From: Artocarpus heterophyllus
Taxonomy: Eukaryota > Streptophyta > Magnoliopsida > Rosales > Moraceae
DNA length: 64,000 bases
Direction of reading: 5' to 3'
NCBI GenBank assembly: GCA_025403435.1
Contig: CM046338.1
Location: forward strand, 25,030,281 to 25,094,280
Part shown: positions 48,008 to 60,942 of the stretch, one piece after another
How positions within the stretch are numbered: the first letter of the stretch is position 1
Layout: each line of letters begins with the position of its first letter
The notes under the pieces: generated by a model
Seen by the model: only the letters and a program-made list of their open reading frames with translations
The model's database searches: none
What the model was told of the DNA's origin: nothing
Made by a program: the position numbers and the translations under genes

Positions 48008-50074
48008 AAGAAAGAAATAAAATGGTATAAATAAAGAGAAGAGTGAGCTGCATGCAAATGAAAGCAACAATAAAGAAAAAGAACAAGAACACCAAGAGAT
48101 AAATCTCAACTATCTTGAGAAAAAGATTCAACATGAGATTGCTAAATGCATGTGTAATAACTAGCTGTTGGACTAGTTTAGTATTGTGTTGTTGCAATTC
48201 TCATCTTTAAAGCAAACCTCTAATTCGTTTGGACACAAGTTTTAAAAAAGGTAAAAGTTTTTTTTCCTCTATTTGTTAAAGCAAGTTAACAAAATAATTA
48301 AAGCGCAAAATGGGTATTTTGCATCTAAATCTCCGGATATCAAAAGCAAAATACAATAGGTATTTTTTATATTATTTTAAACAGTAAGATACCACTTTGG
48401 TATTTCGATAATAACCCATTATTTCATTAAAACTTATCTCCTAATATAAACCGTGTTATACTTGCTTAAAGTCTGCAAGGGCCCCAACGAAGACAAGTTT
48501 CTAATACCTTTTTTTAAAGGGAGTTCCTAATACATTTTGCAAGCTCATATTTCTCCATTTTATCCAAAAAAAATAATAATAATAATAATAATAACAACAA
48601 CATAATAGAAGAAAATCTCTCCTTTTTTTTTCCCCAAGGAGTTATAAACATTAAGGATTCCATCCCATGTTCTTAGCTTTCTAGTTTCGTTATTGTTATT
48701 GTTATCAAATGACCCATTTAGCCAATTTGATAGTTTGGTATACTAGAAGAGCACAGCAACACATGAATGCTGTTCAAAATTCTCCAACAAATTGGCATAT
48801 ATAATCATTTTTCTTAAATGTACCTTCATGGGCAACTTGTTTTCAAACTCCAAATTTGGTGCAAGCAATGCTCACCAATTTGGAAGAGATCAAGTCCATC
48901 GACCTACTAAATAACTTGAGAGGATGAAACATTTGACTAGGCCTGAGATATAGTGAAAATTAATTGCAACTTTAATTTTAATTATATTTATGAGGACTTT
49001 TTTAGCGGAGATTTTACCAGCGATGTATGTTTAGATCTGATCAAAATCACTTAATTTAACTGACAATTAAAAGACAGATACTTACTTATGGGTTATTTTT
49101 TTAATTCCCATCAGGGAAGTTGTTTATATTTATTTGATTAAAGGTGTTTGGTGAGATCTAGTTGTAATGTTATTTTTAGTGCCAATGCCATGCGTGAAGA
49201 AATGGGTTATTTCTGCCTTATTTTACGAATGATAGCGTATAGGTGTCCAAAAAGAGAAATTCAGAGTAAAAAATTTGCACTCGACAGCTTTGATTGATTG
49301 GACTCTGGCTTCTAAGAACCCTCTTTGGGTATGGGAACTTTTAGCGGTTCTTCAAAGACATATAACTGCCCCATCAACATCTTATTTGAACTAGCAGCAT
49401 TAACTTCGAAATCTCAATAATGTTTTCCTTTTTCTTTTTCTTTTGTTTTTTGGTTTTTATCCCTCTTTTTTGTTATCTTGCTAAATTTAGAACAGAACCC
49501 AAAACCTTAAAAATCAAAGGCATACATAATATATTAACTTAAACTTAATATATCTGTTATATTTGATGGACTATGATTTAGCTTATTTTATTAATAAATA
49601 CTAAACTATGCTCCCTTTGGTTCATTTTTGCTACAGGGCTTTTTTTCACAAAAATTTGATCAAACTTTCTGTTAAATCCTATGAACTAATATTACCTTTC
49701 TTTTAACTAGATTTCCCCATGTTGCCTTCAGATGATGTTATCTGAGCACTCACTTGTGCAAAGAAGAAAATATCCAAAACTTTATTGCAGATCATTTCTA
49801 CTCAAGGAGTTCATGAACTTTAGATCTGCAAAATTTACATACAGAATATGCGTCCAAAAGGAAACAAATAATAAAGAACTAATGAAGAAAGACTGTAATG
49901 GTTACAATACCGGGGAAGGAGAAAACATTCCTATACCTAAGAATAATGCAAAACTCTCAACTAATGAACCAACGTACATATTTAGGGAAACGTTTAAAAA
50001 ACAGTGATAAAAAGTTTAATTGTTAACATGTGTGGAGCAAATTTCAAATGTGCCTCAATATCAGACAAGAATTT
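48008..50074. other. Gene-free region downstream of the PUB pseudogene
   Basis: No gene recognised. 48572-48595 is an (AAT)n run. A 91-codon plus-strand ORF at 49732-50007 has no family resemblance and probably arises by chance. Confidence 0.45.
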
Positions 50075-53000
50075 CTACTGATGCAGTCCCGGAAGAATTG
50101 ATGTTGACGATCTTGAATAGCGCTCGATGAGCGTCAAGATTTTGGCAGCCTTCCTTATGAGACGACTATCTGCATGAATACTCCCTCCTGTCACACCAAC
50201 AAGACGAAATCTGGCTGATGATCCATACTTTTCGACCATTTCCTTTGACCCGAAAACATTTTCTAGAAGTCCCAGCGCCTCTTCCTTGAGAGATACTGTT
50301 CCCCAATTCAAGATCTCTATTATGGGGTTTATGGCATTGTTCTCATGCAAGACATTGGCCCTTCTTTGAGGAAAGCCTTCATTAACTAGTGTGGAAAGTG
50401 CTTGAATTGCCTCATAAGCGGTTTCATGAACCTCTCCATGCAAAAGTTTTACCAAGTCAGGCAAAGCATTTGCCTCCAATAGGCAAAATGAAGATTTTAC
50501 AGTACAAATACCTGCATGCGCTGAACATAAAGGAGCACCAGATGGCCATAAACACAAACAAAAGCCCGATTTGGACTCGACAGTGAGCACTGGGGTACTG
50601 GCTGAAAGATTACCTATCAGAGCTGCGGCTCTTGCTTTAGCCGGTATTGAACTGACCCTAAGAAAGTTCACAAGAAAAGGGTACACATCTGCTTCCACTA
50701 TAATGCGCTGCAACTCAATATTTTCAGGATCTGTGAACCTAAAGAGGGCACTGAGTGCATTTTCTTTTGCTTCCATGGACCCAGTTTTCAAAATGCTCAT
50801 AAGTGCTGTGTGCCCCTCCAACTCTATTAACTTCATGGTCAATGGTTTTTCAGATTTTGGTAGGTTGGCCAATAGTCCAGCAGCAGCCATCTTCACATCA
50901 TCCTTACCATCGATCTCAAGAAACCCAACTAAGGCTTCAAGCCTTCTTGGCTTAAGAAGATATTCCACAACTCCGTCTGGCTCATGCTGGGAGAAGAGGT
51001 AGAGCAACTTTATGGCAATCTCCTGAATCTGCGAGTGAGGGTCATCAAGTGGGGGAAGAACCAGAGACACACCCTTGATGGTAAGAACCGCTTTCTTGAC
51101 CAATCCCGCTTCAAACTTGCAAATTTCAAGAAGCGCCCGTAGGGCTGGCCTCCAAACATTGTGAGTAGAGATGGGATTCTGTAGTAAAGCTAACAAATTG
51201 GTGACAATTGATTCTAAATCAAGTCGAGTCCCTCTTTCATCAATGAAGTATTCGATTGGATGGTCATCATCAGAAGCTAGTTTCTCAAGGATTTCACTAC
51301 ACTTGACAACAATAATTGTGCGCATATGGGGAGAAAACATTAAATTTATGACAAAACGAACCCCACCAGCTTCAGCTATAAGCTTTTTATTAGCACGGCA
51401 ACCTGATAACTTTACCAATGGTGATGGACAATTATTTTGAGTCAAAACTGCCAGACGCCATCTCCATCAAAGAGGGTGTAACACCTTCTTCCCCGAAGAG
51501 CTCCAAATTGGAGTCTACCAACTCCATGTTGACAATTGTTCTCACCATTGATATCCTTGAAGGCTCTGGCCCTGAAAATAATAAGAACAAGCAAACTATT
51601 ATATGTTTGTACTTATGCAAACACTAAACTAACGGAGACATATTTTGGCTAAAACGCCGAAAACAAAATCAATCCACTTTGCCTGGCCTAGGATTTTATG
51701 CAGCATCCTTTTGGGTATTGATTACCATGATTTTTACTACTGCTCTCTAACTTGTGACACAAATTGAATTATTTGCAATAAAGCATGGAAATTGCTTGAT
51801 TAGAAAGCACAATTTTATACCATCAAAAATACCAAATGAACAAGAAAAGGACGTTAAAGCAACTTTTGATGGTAAAATTTTGCAGATAGTGGAACACAAA
51901 AATAAAAATAAAGGAATTAAATTCACTACAGATAATCACTGCTTCTGAATGATTAAAATATTACAAGATTCATTTCTAAACTATCATACATCAGTCTTTA
52001 TGAATTTATGGATTCTGAAACAATCTGACACAAAGAAACATTCACTACCTGTAGAATCTATTAATTAAGCTGGATGAAGGAATTCATTTTCATATTTCCT
52101 ACAGATGAAAAATAGAAAGGAAATACATGTCATGGAAGCCTCTACAAGCGACAAATCCTCTTACCGTGAACTATGCAATCAATAAGTGGTTTATACCAAC
52201 CAGCTTTAGCTGCACGCTGTATATTCTCTTCATCAATTTCAAGAAGCTTCATCAATATCTTCTCTGCAACCTCAGCTGATTCTTTCACAGAACCTTTTAA
52301 GAGGACGACAAGAAAAACAACGGCACTGGATTGTTGAGAGAGTTTCCTGCAGACAGACACATTCCAACCAGACCTGTCTTGCAATAATTCAAAAAGCAAT
52401 TCAACAGCTGCCCTTGAGATAATCGAGTCGCACCCTAAGCAGTCAATGATGTGATCCCACCCCTGAGACTCGATGATGTGTTCCTTTTAAAAGGGAAAAA
52501 AAAGTTTCGCAGATTCGTATTAGCTTCAGGCGAAGGTATAAAAATACACAATAATGGTGGATGAAGATTCTTAAAATTCCAAGTATAGCTAGATTTAAAA
52601 ATTATAAATATAAATAGAGCACGAAAAATAAAAATGGGAGAATTAAAATTCATTTACCTATGTCATTCTTTACAAGTGTGGGGTTGAAATATGTGTGTAC
52701 CTTGTTTGTTGTATGCCCTTCCACAAAATCCTTCAAGGCGATCAAAATTTTCCTCTTCACAAGTTTGTTGTGTGAGTCCCCAAGGATAGAGGCTATAATG
52801 TAAGGGAGTCCGACAGAAATCCAGTCCTTGTTACTAGAATCCTCTCTGATAAGATCTGGAATTTGTCTTAGGGCCTCTGCGATGGATGTATTGACACCCG
52901 ATGACAACTTCACCCTCAAAGATCTGATCTTAAGGCAATAATTTAGTTATCTCCACTCTTCTAAAGGTCGTCTCAATGGCAGGCTTGACCTTGAAGTAAT

Positions 53001-53911
53001 TTCGAGAACCTCGAGAGTATCTGGATCAGTTCTGTCCCCACTTTTGAACCGAGCTGCAATGGCAGAGCTCTCACATGTAGTACCGGTACCGGTACTAAGG
53101 CTGACAGGATCTACCATGACTGTTCCATTTATGCGATGAAGAAAAGAAATAAGTGGTTGAATATATTCGTCCCTTGAGCCATATCTGTCAATGGCCTGAA
53201 CCCATTGACTATAGCGCTTTCTAACCTCTTCATAATCTCTCGCTGCATCAGCCCGCGAGAGAAGCTCAATAACCTGCTCTAAGAAGAAAACTTCAGCCCA
53301 AACTCTCCTATTGGCAACCTCTTCTTCTCTTTGCTTATCTCTGATGGCTCAACAGGCACACCAACTGCCCTTGCTATCTCTTCGAGCATGTCATTCGCGA
53401 AGGCTTGGTCAAGTTTCCGGTCCCTCAGACCCTGATTAAGCTTGTCAACAATTTGAAGTTGAGAAACCGAAGTCTCGAACTCCACTCTATGCATCTCATT
53501 CTGCAGCCTATTGACTTGATCAGATATCCTCAAAGGCACTTCTGTATCCACAAGGTATAAAGAAGCCAGAGACCTGCCTATGTCCCTCGTGACATCTTGC
53601 ACTTGATTGACAATGTGCCGGCACTTAAGAAGCAAGTAGAAACGTGATCGGTTTTTGTACCTCTCAACCAGGTTGTTAACCTTCTTAACATCTACTTCGA
53701 GGGACTCCAAAGCAAGCCTTGCAGCCTCAGAATCATTTAGTTTTTGAAGCTGCAATTCCTTTAAAACAGGTTCAAAGTCGAACAAGTGCTTTGATAGGAC
53801 CTTGAAACTCTCCTTCTCAAAAACGACATCTTTCGCAGCTTGAGCTGTTTTTATGACCTGGCTTGTTAGCATAGCCAAGATTGTCCCTAGGGGTATAAGC
53901 TCCAATGCCAT
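50075..53911 (-). pseudogene. PUB43/44 (SAUL1)-type U-box/armadillo E3 ligase, disabled
   Basis: Three exons can be followed: 53911-52701, 52483-52165 and 51571-50075. The first 190 codons (start MALELIPLGTILAML) give the helical N-domain. A deletion with frameshift near 53325 follows. The next frame gives a U-box-like stretch (VMVDPVSLS to RTDPDT) whose usual FLCPI start reads FLHRI. A TAA stop at 52947 comes right after EEWR. Exon 3 has TAA at 51432 in DSK*, followed by a frameshift. After that 430 codons of armadillo repeats are open to the natural end (ERYSRSSTS). Intact relatives ubiquitinate defence and senescence proteins at the plasma membrane. At least four lesions argue for a pseudogene; sequencing error is unlikely to explain all of them. 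Confidence 0.85.
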
Positions 53912-54714
53912 ATTGCTAATCCACTTTCATAAACAGATTATAATCAACTGACTCATCAATAGCCATACCCACCTAGCATATTTTCCCCTCCTTTCCTGTT
54001 TAAGTTTGTACTATTTCACTCTTCTTGAGCATCACCAGTTTAGAATATCTAACCTTGTAAAGAAAGAAAAGCAACTCAATGAAACAAACAAAAGAAAAAA
54101 GTGACTTAAACTTAAAACCAATTTTACAAAAAAATAAAGCAAGTTAAGTGGAAACAATATCTATATCACGTCCATAAACAAACAAACATAAATGGAAAGA
54201 ATATGGGCCTAAATTAATAGAAAATTTTAAGTTAAAAAAAAAATTAAAAATCTTTCATGGAGAAAAACAATCTTTTGACAGATTTTTCAACCTAAGAAAA
54301 ATATCAAGAGAAACCCATCAAAGAAAGACACTCACATAATACAAGCTTGTATTCCATTTACTAAATGAGAAATGGAGAAGAAACGAAACGAAAAATAATG
54401 ATAAAAATAATTTTTATGAAGTTCCTCGGAGAACGAACAAGCAGATAAAGAAAAATGAGAAAGAAATTAGCAGAAAGACAGGACAAGAACAAAGTAGATT
54501 AGTACCGAGGAGTGATCTGAAATTGTGAACATGTTTTTTTTCCTCTTCTTAGGATTGTATATAAGATTAAGAATCTTCGGTTTATAAGCGTCTCCTTGCA
54601 TTGATTGGTGCTTTGCGGTAGAGAAGACTTGAGAAAGTCAAGGTTTTTCTTTCCCGGGAAAATCCGAGAGAAATTTCGCCGTAGTAGGATCTTTAATTTA
54701 TTACAAAGATTAAG
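53912..54714. other. Leader and promoter region of the PUB pseudogene
   Basis: Probably 5' UTR with an intron (an acceptor-like TTAGCAAT precedes the ATG on the minus strand) and promoter. No other gene is visible. Confidence 0.4.
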
Positions 54715-55957
54715 GTTAACTTCATTTTTTGGCCCTGAAATATACAATTTATTTTATTTTAACTTTTAAATTTTAAAACGTAATAAAACACACCCTAAAC
54801 TATTTAATTTGTCTCATTTTAATTATTCTGTTACTAAATCTGTTAAATGTTAATGAAATTGAACCAATAATTTCACTTTTGGCCCTTTTATTATGTGATT
54901 TGTTTCATTTTAACCATTAAACTTTGATCTATAACAAATCGTATCTTTGAATTATGAAACTTATCCCATTTTAGCCCTTTAAATACTAAATCTATCGACT
55001 ATTGACAAATTAAGCCACATATATATACACTTGATCAATTAATTATATATCGCGATCAAGATTAAATCTTTTGTAATTGAATTTCATACATCCCTTATCT
55101 ACAAATAGGGAGTATCGTAAACAAATGTATATTTTTTGTTGACTTAAAATTAATGCAAATTTTGAGGCTTTTTTTTGTTATTATCAAGTCCATTTAACTA
55201 ATGTATTCATTATCATGTCATTTACGTAACTTTTAACCCAAAATTTAGTCATAAAAATGACAAGTGGGTTACATTATAGTATGTGTCATTTTTACATAGG
55301 TCTGTTTGATAGTATTTTTAAAATAAGTAAAAATGATTTTGATTTAAAAAATAAAATTTTTGAGGAATTATGCTAAGCATGGTTTTGAAATTTTTGCCTC
55401 AAAAAATATGCAAAAGCATTTTTAAAAATTCTCAAAATAATAACAAACAAGGCCAATCCAAGTGTTTTTTCTCTTTTGTTCATATTTTTTTCTTTATTTC
55501 AGTTCATTTTAAAACATATGGTAGAGAAAATAAACTTCTTGACTATAAAAAAGTAAAAGTAAAACCTATATAATGAATGAATAGAATTTTGACATTGACT
55601 TCAAAATATACGTTGAAAACATATATAGAGTCAAAATGTTAAAAAAGTCATTTGTCTCAATCTGTCAATATTTTATTAGGTTTAGTGATGAAAAGGTCAA
55701 AATAAGATATGTTTCATAGTTTAAGAGTGTGCTTTACTATAGTTTAAAGTTTAAGGGGTCAAAATGAGACAAGTTGCATAGTTTATAGTCCAAAGTGAAA
55801 TTATTAGCTCAATTTTGTTAATATTTAACAAATCTAGTAACGAAAGGACCAAAATAAGACAAGTTGAATAGTTCAAGGGTGTGATTTGCTATGTTTTACA
55901 CTTTAGAGATCAAAATAAGACAAGTTACATAATTTAAGGGCCAAAGTTGAAATTAAC
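54715..55957. mobile_element. Long-TIR DNA transposon (about 1.24 kb)
   Basis: Arms of about 280 bp match inversely: GTTAACTTCA...TTTGGCCCTGAA at the left, GTTAATTTCAACTTTGGCCC at the right, followed by repeated GTCTCATTTT/CTTATTTT phrases. No coding region. A second small MITE is nested inside at 55301-55453. A clean target duplication could not be fixed, so ends may be off by a few bases. Confidence 0.75.
55301..55453. mobile_element. Small MITE nested in the long-TIR element
   Basis: Ends GGTCTGTTTGATAGTATTTT and, inward from the right, GGCCTTGTTTGTTATTATTT are inverted repeats. The middle is AT-rich with AAAAATG/CATTTTT blocks. It lies in the loop between the two arms of the surrounding element. 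Confidence 0.65.
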
Positions 55958-58054
55958 TCTAAAAATTAAGTTACTTAATTATACGCGCCTCGAAATAATT
56001 AAGGATCAAGGCAAAGAGGATTTCAAAATTGATGACATTTACAAAAAAGAGTGGGCCCAATTTGGCAAGTATTCGGCTCTTCAATAGTTTTGTTTGTTTT
56101 TGTTTCAAGTAATCCTATTTAACCCGATATGTTATAATCCTCCTACTAAAAAAATAGTGTGGAAAAAGTATACTATATGTTAGATCAGGTCGTATTGTTT
56201 TGTTAACAACGAGTTTATAATCCATAGGATAAAAAAGATTTTTTTTTTTTTTTGCTTCACTTTCTTTCTTTTCTTTTCTTTTAAATTTTTTTTTTTTGAA
56301 AGTTACTTTTTAAGGATTAATAACCTTAAATATATCCTCGTTCATGTCAGTTTGACTGTTAATTTAACCGTTATTTATTTAGTTCCACATTTGAAAGTGA
56401 AGGAATTGTCCAGCCGTCTGCTCTGCTCAGCCGGCAATGTAAATGGCCCAATACCATATTGAGTGAGCCGTAAAATATTTTAGAGAGTTGGTATTATTTA
56501 TTTATTTATTGAAAGGAAAGAGGATTTCATCAACCAACAAACCAGTATGAACAATGTGTCTGATTCTAGCATAACTCTGAAGGAGACCAATAAATCTTGT
56601 CCTGGCACCAGAGCATCCCATTCGGGAGGATGAAGTATTTTTATATTATCATTACCGTAAAGAACAAGTCATTATAAAATACTTTGGTACCATTAGAATT
56701 AGACAATTTGAGACTCAATAAGCTTAAAATAGACACTTTGTGCAAACACTTCATCCTCACCTAGAGAGGGAGACCGTCAGAAGCCCGAAGGACAGGAGTA
56801 CTCGGACTCAACTAAAAATGAGCCGACATTATGCTCTTTGAAAGGCCCACAAAATCAAAGAAAAGTCCAATGGATTCAAGGTCACCACTAACACTAAAAA
56901 AACAATCCTGTAAAGAACAGATACTAAAACCAAAACACAAAAACAGGGCAAAACACAGAAACTTCATTATTGAAAGAAGACCAAACTTCAAACCAAAAAA
57001 AAAAATCTAGAAGACCCGGCCTCGCGCACACGCTGTTAGGCAAGCTCCCAGTATAGAAGTTGGTATTTAAATTTATATGTATCATGTTTTTGGAAAGAGT
57101 AAAACGCTTCTCCTCCAAAATTTGTCATGCCATCGCCATTGCTATTTTCTCTTATGTATTTCTACTTAATGTTATTTGCTGCGATTTTTAGCCTTTTTTT
57201 TCCCCCTTCAAACACTATCATTTGTAACTTACAATTATTTTCAAAAATATGATTTTTCCTACAATTTTTAAAAATAACTACAACTTTACTAATAGAATTC
57301 AAATCCATTGTCTAATTTTTGGCATCAAATAGTATCCAACCAATCCTCTTATGGCACATCATACAATGAAAAGCATGTAACAATCAATTAAACACTATTT
57401 CAAACTTGTTAAATCATGTGTCGTAAAGAGATTGATACCACTTGCGACAGAATTTGAATCCTCACCCCTATTACGAGGCCTTATTTACAGAACCCCAACA
57501 ACAGAGCCAAGAACCGTTTCACTGCGATAGATCAAACACAATTTGACTAGAATGAGATCATACAATGGATGGAAAATCCTAAGACAATGTGTCATCATTT
57601 TTTTGAAAGAGATTTGATATTTAGCAGAAGCAACTATACAAAAGCAACCTTATCCTATTTCTTATCCTGCCGGAACAAAAACAGACTTCACCAAACACCC
57701 ATTTGTAAACAATCTAAAAAGGGTCCCGACAATAATGTTATAACATTATCTAAATTTAATCTGGAAGGAAGAATTTACAAAGTTGAAAAGGTATCATACT
57801 TATTCATCAGCCTCACAAATCACACCAATAAAACAACACATCTCCTCTGGGCAAGAAGTTATAATAATAATAATAATAAAGAATACGTCCAGGATGTGAC
57901 ATTATTTGAAGCAGACAATTCTACCATTCTCATTTAACTTTTACAATTTTTGTCAACTGCATGTCACATATGTATATATACTAACTTGTTAAATATTCAT
58001 AGATACAACTGAATAGCTACAGTAGCCACAAGCCACTTCAACCCCAGCGGAGGA
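55958..58054. other. Gene-free region downstream of the PET100-like gene
   Basis: On the minus strand 57010-56505 ends in TTTCAATAAATAAATAAATA after GATGAAATCCTCTTTCC, which looks like the tail of a LINE or other retroposed sequence; weak. A 122-codon plus-strand ORF at 57569-57937 has no recognisable family and is probably antisense to a 3' UTR. Confidence 0.4.
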
Positions 58055-60942
58055 TCAACGTTCATTTCTCTTGCGAGCTAGTTCGCGTGCCATCTCCCTT
58101 AGCTCCTCCGGCGAAGGAGGTCTCAGCGCCTCCGGCGGGTACACTATATAAGAACGCTGCACAGCAAAGAAGGCCATATAAAAGAAGACTTCAGATTTTG
58201 CTGGAATTGCTTCCAGTAAGAGAAAAACATGAAGTAAAATGAATAAACAAACAAAACCACCTATAGATGCTTTATATAGCATGTTAGTTTGAGATTTCAT
58301 GTAAAAATCATAGGTGGGCTCAAATAGTACTGTTATTTGTTAAGTCATGTAGTAACAAACGAGCTCTCGTGCTCCCTTCCACGGAGGCTCATCGTCTATA
58401 GCTGAATTAGTTATTGTATTCTTTTTTCTTTGTACAATTCTGCATAATAGGTTGTTGAAAGCATAGCCTAATGGTAAAACCATACCCGATTTTATATAAA
58501 AGTGAATAATTCAAATCCCTCCATTCCATCCCAACTTCAAAAAAAATTTCTGCATAATAGATTTGTTACAGTTATGCCACGTGTAATCATGGATCTTCTT
58601 TTCTACATTCTTTGAGGGAGTATATTAATGAATTTCTTCAGCTTTGCCTGAATTAGGCAGCCAAGCATTTCTTCCAAACATTTGTTCTTCTTATAAACCA
58701 CCCTAAATCTTATCTTGATATCAAAGCCTCCCCTTCCTTCATTCCAAAATGAACCCTTCTAATTCCTCCACTTCCGACTTCGATATAAACAGTCCTCAAA
58801 ACCCAAATACAGATCAACCTGTTTGATTTGACGCAAAAGAAGTGCTCCAACTAAGCAGCATATTTTGACAGCAATTTATCATGAAATGGATAGAATGAAT
58901 AGTAGAAATGCACCAAATGCCATGCCATTTTTATTTGCAAAAAGGGCACGAAAGAATATTTGCTTTCTATTGTTACCCCACTTTCTTACTTTTGAACAAA
59001 CTTTTTTGCTGCAAAAAAAAAAAAAAAAAACTTTCTTATGTGTCCCACATTATTAACTTTGTTTTATGGTTAATTTAATATGAAAAAAATTAACACGTAA
59101 ATAATACAAAATACAATTACATAACATATAAAAAAATCATACATTTATACCAACATGAATTAAAATTACATAATATAAAAAATAAACTAGGACACTAATA
59201 TAACGTCAAATTCGTATCATAAAGCAATAAAATTAGCCATCTTCTTGACCAACAATTTAGTATTCCGGTACATCCGTTTAGAATCCTCTAAAATCGTTAA
59301 AATATTGGCCAAAAGCATTAGATGCAATAGGAGGTTGTTGTTCAGTTCTTTTTTATAAATTCGTGGTCGTTCAGCTCAAATATATCTACGAATGTTTACA
59401 TTATAGATCAAATTTAAGTCTCATAATAAAGTTTTGTTTTCTTCTTTAATTTCTTATAAGGCCGAATTCTTGTTTTGAATTTCCAATTGTTTCTGCCTAT
59501 TTGAGCTTGTCTTTTTTAAGATCCCTACAAGCTATCATCATTTTCTATCAATTTCTGCCTATTTGAGCTTGTCTTTTTTAAGATCCCTACAAGCTATCAT
59601 CATTTTCTATCAATTTAGGTCACAACGATGTTGGTGGATCTTCATCCCAATGACCAGTTAGAATGAAGAAAGCCAAATTGAAAAGCAAAAATAATGATCA
59701 AATTTCATCTGCTATTGAAAGAAAATCGACAGCTTCTAGAGATGTTAAAAAAGACAAGCTCAAATAAGTAGGAACATTTGGGAAACCAAAACAAGAATTT
59801 GGCCTTATAAGAAATTAAAGAAAACAAAAATTTGTTACCAGACTTGAATTCGATCAATGATCAAAACATTCGTCCATATATTCAAGCTAAACACGCACAA
59901 ATTTTACCCCAAAAAAACCAACGTAAACAACAACATCATCAACAACCTCCATTTACATCTAATGCTTTTGGTCAATACTTTAACAATATTGGAGGATTCG
60001 AAACCGATCTACCAAAACACTAAATTGTTAGTCTAAAAGATGGCTAATTTCATTGCCATATGTTATGAATTTTGCATTATGTTAGTGTCCTAGTTTATTT
60101 TTAATATTATGTAATTTTAGTTCGTATTGGTATAAATGTATTGACTTTTTACATCATGTACTTGCATTTCGTATTATTTATGTATAATTTTTCTCCATAT
60201 TAAATTAACCATGAAACAAAGTTAACAATGCAGGACACAAATGAAAGTTTTTTTGTTTTCCAGTAGCAAAAAGGAAAAAACTTTATTGAAAAATAAAAAA
60301 TAGAGGCAATAATAGAAAACAAATATTCTTTTATATCATTTTTACAAACTAAAAAAATAAAAATAAAAAACAAAAAGGACATGATATTTGGTGTGGAATG
60401 AACCGTGGAATAGCAAATATGCAGTTCCACTGTTCATACCGCCCATTTCACAGCAAATTTCCATCAAAATATGCCACTCGGTTGAAGCACTTCTCCGGTT
60501 TCAAATCAACTTTTAGTTGATATTAGGTTTCCCACACAATCAATATCAAACAAAGGACCAAACAAAAGCTGCTAACTTGGTCACCGAAAAATAGCTATTT
60601 GATTTCTATTCTGCCCCCACTAAGCATGGACAACAATCCAATATCAAGATCAAGATACTACCAATTTGCAGTAGAACTAAAATCATTCTTCTTCTATATT
60701 TCTCTATCTATATTTCGCAACTAAATGAAGTCATTTTTTTTCCATAATCTATAAACATATCAATAAATTTGCCATCAATTCAGATATTCCATAAACGTAG
60801 AGAGAGAGTTTACATTTCCCATGAATTTCTGGAGATTTTCTCTGTTGTTAGCGAAAGTGTACATGAGAACGATCGGAATGGTGACATAGATGCCGAACTT
60901 GGCGATCTCCAGAACTCCCTTTGAAGTTCCCAGCGATGACAT
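58055..60942 (-). CDS. PET100: PET100-like cytochrome c oxidase assembly protein
   Basis: Two exons, 60942-60814 and 58156-58055, with the intron 60813-58157 (donor AAT|GTAAAC, acceptor GTGCAG|CGT), give 76 residues. The protein starts MSSLGTSKGVLEIAKFGIYV, has one membrane segment near residues 12-32, then LQKFMGN, and ends with the Pro-rich PPEALRPPSPEE and a charged Arg/Lys/Glu helix. This matches the small plant PET100-like proteins of the inner mitochondrial membrane, needed to assemble complex IV in yeast. The plant role is inferred. Taking exon 2 alone from the upstream in-frame ATG at 58300 would give a false 81-residue protein read from the intron. The intron is 2.66 kb and mostly transposon. 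Confidence 0.9.
58451..58547 (+). mobile_element. Short tRNA-like SINE in the PET100-like intron
   Basis: TTCTGCATAATAG occurs on both sides (58438-58450 and 58548-58560), a perfect 13-bp target duplication. Inside, TAGCCTAATGG fits the polymerase III A box and ATTCAAATCCC the B box, and the element ends in an A-run. It is short (97 bp) for a plant SINE and is not the same sequence as the one at 13679. Confidence 0.85.
58826..60505. mobile_element. Palindromic (foldback) PIF/Harbinger-derived element, about 1.7 kb
   Basis: The left arm (58826-59620) and right arm (59712-60505) are inverted copies of each other along their whole length. Examples are GAAGTGCTCCAAC against GAAGTGCTTCAAC, ATGGTTAATTTAATATG in both, and TTTGAGCTTGTCTTTTTTAA in both. 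Only about 90 bp separate them. Both arms keep remnants of the Myb/SANT-like ORF1 of PIF/Harbinger elements (QQPP..SNAFGQYFN), and the centre reads GGSSSQ*PVRMKKAKLKSK. Stops are frequent. The class assignment rests on these remembered motifs. Outer limits are approximate. Confidence 0.75.
59490..59613 (+). repeat. 62-bp tandem duplication in the left arm of the foldback
   Basis: 59490-59551 and 59552-59613 are practically identical (each begins TTTCTGCCTATTTGAGCTTG). The right arm has only one unit, so the duplication arose after the arms formed. Confidence 0.92.

Noticed and set aside
49732..50007. 91-codon plus-strand ORF
   Set aside because: No recognisable domain or splice context; most likely chance.
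50075..53911. Calling the PUB43/44-like locus a working gene
   Set aside because: A frameshift, two internal stops, a further frameshift and a degraded U-box would all have to be sequencing errors.
56505..57010. LINE 3' end
   Set aside because: Only a tail-like repeat and general style support it. No reverse transcriptase or target duplication was found, so it is not listed as an element.
57569..57937. 122-codon plus-strand ORF
   Set aside because: Low-complexity Asn run and no family; it sits just beyond the 3' end of the PET100-like gene on the other strand.
58055..58300. 81-residue minus-strand ORF as a complete gene
   Set aside because: Its first 47 residues are intron sequence. The true protein joins 60942-60814 to 58156-58055 across a GT/AG intron.
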